NCBI GenBank assembly: GCA_029884515.1
Contig: JAOUHR010000019.1
Span: 1 to 13,236 of the forward strand
Source: Gemmatimonadota bacterium
GTDB taxonomy: Bacteria > Gemmatimonadota > Gemmatimonadetes > Gemmatimonadales > Gemmatimonadaceae
Length of the DNA: 13,236 bases
Reading direction: 5' to 3'
Numbering within the stretch: the stretch's first letter is position 1; the number at the start of each line of letters is the position of its first letter. The translations under genes and the position numbers were made by a program. The notes below the pieces were generated by a model, which was not told where the DNA came from, searched no databases, and saw only the letters and a list, made by a program, of their open reading frames with translations. This document shows positions 1 through 5,460 of this stretch, piece after piece.

Positions 1-2
1 AC

Positions 3-770
3 CTGAAGCACCGGCGCGTGAGTGCCGTGCTCCTCTCGGTGGTGCGCTGCGGGCGACAGGCGGACCGGCGCATGGCCGCGGTCGTGCGCGAGTTCCCCAC
101 GGTTCCCACGGTCGCGCTGCTCGGCAATGAGCCGGCGACCGCGGAGTCGCTGCTTCACCTCGGCAACGCGGGCGTCACACGGATCGTGGACGTGCGCTCG
201 CCGGCGGGGTGGCACCGCCTCCGCGAACTCCTGGGGAGCGAGGCACGGCTCGAGGTCGACCGCCGTGCGCTCGCCGCGATCCGCGCGGAGCTGGGCGATG
301 TCACGGCTGACGGGTGGCGCTTCTTCGAGGCACTCTTCGTCTCGAGCGACCGCGTGGGCACCGTGCGGGAGCTCGCCTGCCGCATGGGCGTGCTGCCGAG
401 CACGCTGATGAGCCGGTTCTTCCGCGCGCGACTCCCCTCGCCGAAGCGGTACCTGGCCTTTGCGCGCCTGCTGCGCGCGAGCCACCTCTTCGCGGATTCC
501 GGGCACTCCATCGCGGACGTCGCGAACGCACTCGAGTACTCGTCGCCGCAGAGCTTCGGCCGCCACGTGCAGACCGTCCTCGGCATCACGGCGGGCGAGT
601 TCCGCCGCACGTATGCCGCCGACCGCATGCTGGAACACCTGCTCGCGGAGCTCGTACGGCCGCATCGCCGTGCGCTCGGCACGCTCTCGCCGCTCGCCGT
701 GCGTCCAGGCATGAAGGCGCCGCCGTCCACGCAGGTCCGGCGTCCCGCCCATTTCACGCGGCCGAGCTGA
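3..770 (+). CDS. AraC-family transcriptional regulator with degenerate receiver-like N-terminus (5' partial)
   Basis: DNA-binding regulator, presumably cytoplasmic; its target is unknown. The C-terminal half (about residues 115-200 counting from the GTG at 18) is an AraC/XylS-type double helix-turn-helix. Helix-turn-helix 1 is near TVRELACRMGVLPSTLMSRF, then a linker helix, then helix-turn-helix 2 near HSIADVANALEYSSPQSFGR, ending in the usual ITAGEFRR. The N-terminal part (AVLLSVV, then FPTVPTVALLG, then a helix and AGVTRIVDV) alternates strand and helix like the second half of a CheY-like receiver but shows no phosphorylatable Asp. The reading frame is open to the window edge and the first strands of such a fold are missing, so the true start is probably upstream; the GTG at 18 is the first start inside the window. 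A tail rich in Pro and Arg follows the helix-turn-helix. The gene converges on pyrE. The AraC assignment is firm; the receiver-like reading is inference. Confidence 0.8.
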   Translation: MKHRRVSAVLLSVVRCGRQADRRMAAVVREFPTVPTVALLGNEPATAESLLHLGNAGVTRIVDVRSPAGWHRLRELLGSEARLEVDRRALAAIRAELGDVTADGWRFFEALFVSSDRVGTVRELACRMGVLPSTLMSRFFRARLPSPKRYLAFARLLRASHLFADSGHSIADVANALEYSSPQSFGRHVQTVLGITAGEFRRTYAADRMLEHLLAELVRPHRRALGTLSPLAVRPGMKAPPSTQVRRPAHFTRPS

Positions 771-795
771 ACGAGGAGGGGAGCCGGGCACGTCG

Positions 796-854
796 GTGGG
801 CGCCATGGTGGGGCGCGAGGGTCCGGTCCTGATGATGCGCCCCGCCGCGCCCAC
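796..854. terminator. Nested hairpin between convergent AraC-type gene and pyrE
   Basis: An outer 7-bp stem GTGGGCG (796-802) / CGCCCAC (848-854) encloses an inner 7-bp stem GGGGCGC (810-816) / GCGCCCC (837-843). The structure fills the 91-bp gap between two converging genes, so a two-way terminator is the simplest reading. There is no T-tract on either side, so intrinsic termination is not proven. Confidence 0.45.
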
Positions 855-861
855 GCACCGC

Positions 862-1413
862 TCACATGCGCGGCACGATCTCCGAAGCGCGCGTGAGCGT
901 GAGCACCTCGAGGCCTGCGGCCTCGATCGCCTCGCGGCCGCCCTCCTCTCGGTCCACCACCGCGAGGACGCCCACCACGGTGCCGCCGGCGGCGCGCACC
1001 GCGTCCACCGCGCGGAGCGCTGAGCCGCCCGTGGTGATCACGTCCTCCACCACCACCACCCGGTCGCCGGACTCGAACGCGCCCTCGATCACCTTGCCGG
1101 TGCCGTGCACTTTCGCTTCCTTCCGCACGGTGAAGGCGCGGACGGGGATCCCGGCGAGCTGGCTCGCGTAGGCGATGGCGTAGCTCACGGGATCGGCGCC
1201 GAGCGTGAGGCCGCCGATCGCGTCGGGACGCCAGCCGCGGGCGCCGATGGCGTGGAGCCCCAGCGGTCCGATGAGGGAGAGCCCTTCGGGATGCATCGTG
1301 GTCGGCCGGCAGTCGATGTAGAGGTCGGACTGCCGGCCAGAGGCGAGGGTGAAGGTCCCGCGCGTCGCGCTGCGCTGGGCGAGGAGGTCGAGGAGGCGCG
1401 AGTGCGGTTCCAT
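862..1413 (-). CDS. pyrE: Orotate phosphoribosyltransferase
   Basis: Transfers the ribose 5-phosphate moiety of PRPP to orotate, giving OMP, in cytosolic de novo pyrimidine synthesis. The protein has 183 residues, a normal length for the short bacterial form. The PRPP-binding motif VVVVEDVITTGGS spans residues 119-131 with the acidic pair E123-D124. The mobile catalytic loop RKEAKVHGTGK carries R97, K98, K101 and H103, in the same spacing as the enzyme's active-site Arg/Lys/Lys/His. The N-terminus has the family phrase FTLASGRQSDLYIDCR at 21-36. The frame remains open well upstream, but ATG at 1413 is chosen because the family similarity begins there and a TTGACC/TAGCCT promoter ends 7 nt before it. 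No Shine-Dalgarno sequence sits at the usual distance. It is divergent from the histidine kinase, separated by 46 bp. No other pyrimidine biosynthesis genes are in view. Confidence 0.95.
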   Translation of the reverse strand: MEPHSRLLDLLAQRSATRGTFTLASGRQSDLYIDCRPTTMHPEGLSLIGPLGLHAIGARGWRPDAIGGLTLGADPVSYAIAYASQLAGIPVRAFTVRKEAKVHGTGKVIEGAFESGDRVVVVEDVITTGGSALRAVDAVRAAGGTVVGVLAVVDREEGGREAIEAAGLEVLTLTRASEIVPRM

Positions 1414-1420
1414 GCCGGGG

Positions 1421-1449
1421 AGGCTATCTCCCCATCTCAGACGGGTCAA
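1421..1449 (-). promoter_or_regulatory. pyrE promoter, apparently leaderless
   Basis: On the minus strand TTGACC (1449-1444) is followed by a 17-bp spacer and TAGCCT (1426-1421), then 7 nt (CCCCGGC) to the pyrE ATG. The -35 matches the sigma-70 consensus at 5 of 6 positions, while the -10 fits the relaxed TANNNT form. Transcription would begin at or within a base or two of the start codon, so the mRNA would lack a 5' leader. The elements are visible; the start site is inferred. Confidence 0.6.
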
Positions 1450-1450
1450 T

Positions 1451-1454
1451 GAGG
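1451..1454 (+). promoter_or_regulatory. Ribosome binding site that fixes the histidine kinase start
   Basis: GAGG lies 5 nt before the ATG at 1460. The frame stays open upstream to 1349, but that extension overlaps the pyrE coding sequence and would put the hydrophobic membrane segment inside the protein. The GAGG plus the membrane segment directly after ATG 1460 decide the start. Confidence 0.6.
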
Positions 1455-1459
1455 CGGCG

Positions 1460-2359
1460 ATGCTGCTCTGGGTGATCGGGATCGTGGTCGCGTCGGGGCT
1501 CTCCGCATTCCTGCTGTACGAACGCGCGCAGCGGCGGCGGCTGAAGGACCGGAGTGCGGAACTCGAGCACCTCTCCTTCGAGTTGGCGCGGGCGAACCGC
1601 GCGAAGTCGGAGTTCCTTGCCAACGTCTCGCATGAGTTGCGCACGCCGCTGGCGGCGATCGTCGGCTTCATCGACCTCCTGCAGGACGGCTCGTACGGCG
1701 AGCTCGGGCCGCGCATGGTGGGACCGGTGGGACACATCCAGGCGTCCGCGGGCCACCTTCAGGCGCTGGTGGACCAGATTCTCGACCTCGCGCGGCTCTC
1801 CGCCGGGCGGCTGGACGTGCACCGCGAGCCGCTCTCGCTCCGCGCCTTCGTGATCGACGTGGCGAGTGAGGTGGAGCCACTCATCATCGAGAAGGGACTC
1901 GCGCTCTCGCTGCAGGTGCCGGCCACGTTGCCGCGCGTGAGCACCGATCCCACGCACCTGCGGCAGATCCTGGTGAACCTGCTCGGCAACGCGATCAAGT
2001 TCACGCCGGCCGGCGCGATAACGGTGCGCGCGAGTTACGTGCCGGACGGCGCCGTGACCGGCTTCGTCCGCACGGCGGCCGACCGCCCGCTCCTCGCCTC
2101 GGGCGGCGCCTGGATCGCGCTGCAGGTGGTGGACACGGGCATCGGCATCGCGGCGAAGGACCACACCCGCATCTTCGAAGAGTTCGAGCAGGTGGATGCG
2201 GGCTCGCGCGGGGACAGCGAGCGGCGCGGCACGGGGCTTGGGCTCTCGATCACGCGGCGCCTGGCGCGGCTCCTCGACGGCGACATCACACTCGAGAGTG
2301 CGGCGGGAGAGGGCGCCACCTTCACCTGTTGGCTACCGGCGGATCCCGCGCGCCCGTAG
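1460..2359 (+). CDS. Membrane-anchored sensor histidine kinase (orphan)
   Basis: Two-component sensor kinase of 299 residues that autophosphorylates a His and passes the phosphate to a response regulator not found here. Order of parts: one N-terminal membrane helix (about 2-20, LLWVIGIVVASGLSAFLLY), a short Arg-rich coiled linker (21-50), and a HisKA dimerisation domain with H-box SHELRTPL (phosphoacceptor H58). The HATPase_c domain follows with N-box LVNLLGNAIKFTP (N173, N177), G1 DTGIGI (D225), F-box FEEFEQVD, and G2 GTGLGLSI (257-264). All catalytic boxes are intact. There is no periplasmic sensor loop and no PAS or HAMP domain, so the signal is probably read at the membrane or from a partner. 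About 20 residues rich in Ala, Gly and Arg (196-216) sit between N-box and G1, where many kinases have a shorter loop. It is divergent from pyrE and convergent with the Ser/Thr kinase gene. Confidence 0.93.
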   Translation: MLLWVIGIVVASGLSAFLLYERAQRRRLKDRSAELEHLSFELARANRAKSEFLANVSHELRTPLAAIVGFIDLLQDGSYGELGPRMVGPVGHIQASAGHLQALVDQILDLARLSAGRLDVHREPLSLRAFVIDVASEVEPLIIEKGLALSLQVPATLPRVSTDPTHLRQILVNLLGNAIKFTPAGAITVRASYVPDGAVTGFVRTAADRPLLASGGAWIALQVVDTGIGIAAKDHTRIFEEFEQVDAGSRGDSERRGTGLGLSITRRLARLLDGDITLESAAGEGATFTCWLPADPARP

Positions 2360-2366
2360 GGCGCGC
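2348..2366. terminator. Perfect 8-bp GC hairpin between two convergent kinase genes
   Basis: GCGCGCCC (2348-2355), loop GTA, GGGCGCGC (2359-2366). The last base of the histidine kinase TAG stop (2357-2359) begins the right arm, and the opposing Ser/Thr kinase stop is only 9 bp further on. The symmetry suits termination from both sides; there is no T-tract. Confidence 0.5.
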
Positions 2367-2374
2367 CGCGCCGA

Positions 2375-3283
2375 CTAGCGGCCGAAGAGCCCCTTCATCT
2401 TCGACATGAACCCGCTCACGGGCTGCTCCCCGGCGAACGGCTCCTTGAGCGCCTCAGCGAGCGCGGCCGCGAAGGCATTCACGTCCGCGTAGCGTGCCGT
2501 GGGTTCCTTCGCGAGCCCCTTCATCACGACGGCCTCCACTGCCTCGGCGTACTGAATGTCCGGCTTCGCCTTGTTGAGTGGGATCGGCGGCTGCGAGAGG
2601 AGCTGTGTGAACATCTCGCGCGGGCTCTTCGCCGTGTACGGCAGCGTGCCGGTGAGGAAGAGGTAGGCCATCGTCGCGAGGGAGTACTGGTCCGCCGCCG
2701 GCGAGACGACCTCGCCGGAGAGCGCCTCGGGCGCGACGTACATCAGCGTGCCGACGAAGAACCCCGCGCGCGTGAGCCGCTGGTCCGGCGTGACGTCGGT
2801 GGCCGTGGCGATCCCGAAGTCGAGCAGCTTCACCGTGCGCGAATCGTGGTCGTACATCAGGTTGTCGGGCTTCAGGTCGCGATGCACGATCCCCACCGCG
2901 TGCGCCGCGTACACCGCGCCGGCGATCTGCGTGATGACCGTGGCCACCTCGTCGGGCGGGAAGGGCGCGTTGCGCTTGGCGTAGCTCTCGAGGAGCTCGC
3001 CCTCCGCCCACTCGATGCAGAGGAACGGGAGGCCGTTCTCCTCCCCCGTCTGGATGGTGCGGATCACGTTCGGGTGCGTGACGCGCGTGCCGAAGCTCGC
3101 CTCCCGCACGAAGCGCGCCACCGCGGTGCGGTCCTGGCGCAACTTCTCCCGCAGCACCTTCAAGGCGACGTCGCCGTGGGTCTCATGGCGGGCGCGGTAC
3201 ACGGTGGCCGTGCCGCCCTCGCCGACCCGGTCGAGGAGGGTGTAACCGGACAGCGTCGTTCCGACGAGGGGATCGCGAGACAC
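2375..3283 (-). CDS. Hanks-type serine/threonine protein kinase (PknB-like, soluble)
   Basis: Phosphorylates Ser/Thr on unknown proteins. The 302 residues are almost entirely kinase domain (about 14-280). The catalytic set is complete: glycine loop GEGGTATVY (21-29), ATP-anchoring K42 in VALKVL, helix-C E61, catalytic loop HRDLKPDN (134-141, base D136), DFG at 155-157, activation segment with GT at 178-179, and APE at 184-186 followed by the conserved D198 (AADQYSL). It lacks the transmembrane helix and PASTA or other sensor domains of PknB itself, so it should be cytosolic. A short tail ending MSKMKGLFGR follows the domain and is amphipathic and basic. The start is the GTG at 3283, which sits 6 nt after a TAGCTT box; no ribosome site is visible. 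It is divergent from the GWxTD gene and converges on the histidine kinase. Confidence 0.93.
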   Translation of the reverse strand: MSRDPLVGTTLSGYTLLDRVGEGGTATVYRARHETHGDVALKVLREKLRQDRTAVARFVREASFGTRVTHPNVIRTIQTGEENGLPFLCIEWAEGELLESYAKRNAPFPPDEVATVITQIAGAVYAAHAVGIVHRDLKPDNLMYDHDSRTVKLLDFGIATATDVTPDQRLTRAGFFVGTLMYVAPEALSGEVVSPAADQYSLATMAYLFLTGTLPYTAKSPREMFTQLLSQPPIPLNKAKPDIQYAEAVEAVVMKGLAKEPTARYADVNAFAAALAEALKEPFAGEQPVSGFMSKMKGLFGR

Positions 3284-3289
3284 GGGGCG

Positions 3290-3318
3290 AAGCTACCCGG
3301 CGGATCCGGGGGAGGCAA
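3290..3318 (-). promoter_or_regulatory. Ser/Thr kinase promoter, apparently leaderless
   Basis: On the minus strand TTGCCT (3318-3313), 17-bp spacer, TAGCTT (3295-3290) preceded by G, then 6 nt (CGCCCC) to the GTG start. The hexamers are only partial sigma-70 matches, but spacer length and distance to the start codon repeat the arrangement seen at pyrE. Transcript start inferred at about 3283. Confidence 0.5.
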
Positions 3319-3378
3319 GCGAAGGCGCCTCGCGCACGCGGGGGCTCATCATCGCCGCAGCACCGCGCCCGCGTGATG

Positions 3379-3408
3379 ATGACCGGCTGCCGTCCTGCGG
3401 GGTAGATT
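3379..3408 (+). promoter_or_regulatory. Promoter of the GWxTD operon, near-leaderless
   Basis: ATGACC (3379-3384), 18-bp spacer, TAGATT (3403-3408) preceded by G. Transcription would begin near 3415, four bases before the GTG at 3419. It shares the 135-bp divergent gap with the Ser/Thr kinase promoter. The -35 is weak (4 of 6). Confidence 0.4.
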
Positions 3409-3418
3409 AGTCGTTGCC

Positions 3419-4852
3419 GTGCCACCGCGCGCGACCCTCCTCACCGACTCGATGCCGCGACCGACCACCGTTCGATATCCCGTCCTGCGCGTTCGCATCG
3501 CCGGCGCCCTCCTCGCCCTGGCGCCACTCGCCTGCGGCGGGCCGTCGGCGTCGTCCGCGCCGGCGGGACGCGCGCCCGCCCCATCGGTGGCCCGCGCCTC
3601 CTCGACGCCGACGTTCGACGCGACGCCCCTCTACCGCCAGATGGGGATGATCGCGCACGGCTTCCCGCTGGCGATGCTCGGCCGCGTCGCCTTCCTCGCG
3701 AGCAGCGTCCCGGATACCACGCACGCGGTGGTGGGACTCTCGCTCTCGAACAACGTGCTCAGTTTCGCGCGCGAGGCCGACAACCGGTTCCGCGCGCGCT
3801 ACTCGGTCATCATCGTGGTCAATCGCGACGGCCAGCTCGTCGCGCGCCACGAGGCGAGCGAGGAGGTCATCGTCGGGTCGTTCCGCGAGACCAGCCGCAG
3901 CGACGAGAGCGTGCTCTTCCAGCAGATCATCGACCTCACGCCCGGGCGCTACTCGCTCGCCGTCTCCCTGCGCGACGAGGAGAGCGGGCGCGATGCCGAC
4001 GAGCGGATCGACATCACCGTCCCGGCGCTCGCGACGGGGAGCATCTCCTCGCCGATCCCGATCCAGCGTGTCGTGCCGCGCGCCGCGCGCGATTCCCTGC
4101 CGAACATCCTGATGAGCCCGCGGGGGACCGCCACGGCCGCGCGCGACACCACCATGCTCATCTACGTCGAGAGCTACGGCGCCCCCGCCGCGCCCCTCGA
4201 GCTGCTGGTGCGGAACGAGGGAGGCCGCGTACTCTGGAGCGAACCGGTCACCCTCCCCGCCCGCGCCGGCGCGATGGTCTCGGGCGTGGTGCAGGTCCCG
4301 CTCTCGCGGATCGGGATCGGCGTCGCCGAGCTCACGTTCGTGAACCCGGGCACCGCGGACTCGTCGAGCACGTACGTGTTCGTCGGTTTCGGTGACGACC
4401 TGCCGATCGCCTCGTACGACGACATGCTCAGCTATCTGCGGAGCTTCGCGCAGCCGTACCGCATCTCGCGGCTGCGCGAGGCGACGCCCGAACGGCGCCC
4501 CGAGGCATGGGCCGAGTTCGTGCGGGAGACCGACAGCGATCCCAACACCGCGATCCACGAGGACCTGCGCGCGTACTTCGCCAAGCTCGTGGTCGCGAAC
4601 GCGCGCTATCGCGAGGAGACCACCCCCGGCTGGATGACCGACCGCGGGCGCGTGTACATCACGCTCGGCGAACCCGACGTGCTGATGGAGCCGCCGGGCG
4701 CGGACTTCCAACGCGGACGCCAGCAGGTCTGGGAATACCAGGGGATGAACCTGCAGCTCGTCTTCTACGACCAGACCGGGACCGGGCGGTGGCGCCTCAC
4801 GCAGTCGAGCGACGCGCGATTCGAGCAGGAGTATCGTCGCAAGCTGAAGTGA
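3419..4852 (+). CDS. GWxTD domain-containing exported protein, probable lipoprotein
   Basis: A 477-residue protein of the GWxTD family, whose molecular role is not established. It begins with a basic n-region (R24, R26), a hydrophobic stretch (27-38) and a Cys at C39 in LAPLACGG, followed by a low-complexity Ala/Ser/Pro tether (41-66). This suggests an exported, lipid-anchored protein, although the lipobox has Pro at -3. Residues 100-320 look like beta-sandwich repeats. The C-terminal part holds the signature GWMTD (404-408) within TTPGWMTDRGRVYITLGEPD, and the preceding EAWAEFVRETDSDPN helix is typical of the family. Starts: GTG 3419 is the first codon after the TAGATT promoter; ATG 3452 (12 codons in) would give a more usual signal peptide but has no ribosome site either. 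The stop overlaps the next start by 4 bp (GTGA), implying translational coupling. Domain call firm, start uncertain. Confidence 0.9.
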   Translation: MPPRATLLTDSMPRPTTVRYPVLRVRIAGALLALAPLACGGPSASSAPAGRAPAPSVARASSTPTFDATPLYRQMGMIAHGFPLAMLGRVAFLASSVPDTTHAVVGLSLSNNVLSFAREADNRFRARYSVIIVVNRDGQLVARHEASEEVIVGSFRETSRSDESVLFQQIIDLTPGRYSLAVSLRDEESGRDADERIDITVPALATGSISSPIPIQRVVPRAARDSLPNILMSPRGTATAARDTTMLIYVESYGAPAAPLELLVRNEGGRVLWSEPVTLPARAGAMVSGVVQVPLSRIGIGVAELTFVNPGTADSSSTYVFVGFGDDLPIASYDDMLSYLRSFAQPYRISRLREATPERRPEAWAEFVRETDSDPNTAIHEDLRAYFAKLVVANARYREETTPGWMTDRGRVYITLGEPDVLMEPPGADFQRGRQQVWEYQGMNLQLVFYDQTGTGRWRLTQSSDARFEQEYRRKLK

Positions 4853-5451
4853 GTGCGCGCGCACGGCCGGGCCCGGCGCCGGTCCGCGCCGAACTCGCGC
4901 GCAAGGCGCTGCACCTCACGTTCGCCGCTCTTCCGGTCGCATGGAGCGCTGGCGCCCTCACCGCGCCCGAGGTCCGCGCGCTCCTGCTCGCGGCCGCCTC
5001 CGTCGCGCTGCTGGTGGAGACCGCCCGGCGCCGGTCGCCCGCCGTGCAACGACGCTTCGTGGCCACGGTCGGGGCGCTGCTCCGCCCGCACGAGCGTGCC
5101 GCACTCACCGGTGCCACGTGGCTGGTGCTCGCCATGCTCGGCGCCACACTGCTGCTTCCGGCCGCCGCGGCGATCGTCGCGCTCTGGGCGGCCGCGGTGG
5201 GCGATGGCCTCGCGTCCATCACCGGCCGGCTCGTCGCGCGCGAAGGCGGGCCGAAGACCTGGACCGGAACGATCACCTGCGCGCTCGCGACGGCGCTCGG
5301 CGCGTGGTGGCTCGTCGCCGCCCCGCCGGTTGCCGCGCTCGTCGTCGGCGCCATCACCGCCGCCACCGAGCGCCCGCGCCTCGCGCTCGACGACAACGTG
5401 CGCGTCGCGGCAGCCGCGGGGCTCGCGGCGTGGGTGCTCGTGGTCGCGTAG
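4849..5451 (+). CDS. Membrane CTP-dependent lipid kinase-like protein (dolichol/phytol kinase or DGK1 superfamily)
   Basis: A 200-residue integral membrane protein. Family traits: an N-terminal ELARKALHLTFAALP segment (15-29) like the RKxxH helix of dolichol and phytol kinases; the central GDGLASITGR (118-127) followed by KTWTGTITC (136-144), matching the family's GDxxAxxxGr...GT signature; and a C-terminal E-x-L-x-L-DDN motif (E174 to N183), as in the family's conserved acidic-Asn end. About six hydrophobic segments separate these motifs. Members use CTP to phosphorylate lipid alcohols such as dolichol, phytol or diacylglycerol, or resemble phosphatidate cytidylyltransferase; the substrate here cannot be told. 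The GTG start (4849) overlaps the GWxTD stop as GTGA; no better start exists in frame. The two are probably translated together. polA follows 9 bp later. It is short for the family but no motif is missing. Confidence 0.75.
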   Translation: MSARARPGPAPVRAELARKALHLTFAALPVAWSAGALTAPEVRALLLAAASVALLVETARRRSPAVQRRFVATVGALLRPHERAALTGATWLVLAMLGATLLLPAAAAIVALWAAAVGDGLASITGRLVAREGGPKTWTGTITCALATALGAWWLVAAPPVAALVVGAITAATERPRLALDDNVRVAAAAGLAAWVLVVA

Positions 5452-5454
5452 GTT
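5449..5454 (+). promoter_or_regulatory. Possible leaderless -10 element of polA, overlapping the upstream stop codon
   Basis: TAGGTT preceded by G lies exactly 6 nt before the polA ATG. Its TAG is also the stop codon of the lipid kinase-like gene. No -35 hexamer is recognisable 17 bp upstream and no Shine-Dalgarno sequence occurs in the 9-bp gap, so polA is served either by this element or by read-through with coupling. Confidence 0.3.
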
Positions 5455-5460
5455 ACCCGC

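Noticed and set aside
155..865. 236-codon minus-strand frame opposite the AraC-type gene
   Set aside because: Composition is Ser/Arg-rich with no domain, and the plus-strand product has a clear helix-turn-helix.
1349..1459. N-terminal extension of the histidine kinase
   Set aside because: It would overlap pyrE and add an Arg-rich stretch before the membrane helix; GAGG before ATG 1460 explains the start better.
3407..4864. 485-codon minus-strand frame opposite the GWxTD gene
   Set aside because: Low-complexity Arg/Ala/Val/Glu-rich shadow of a well-supported coding sequence on the other strand.
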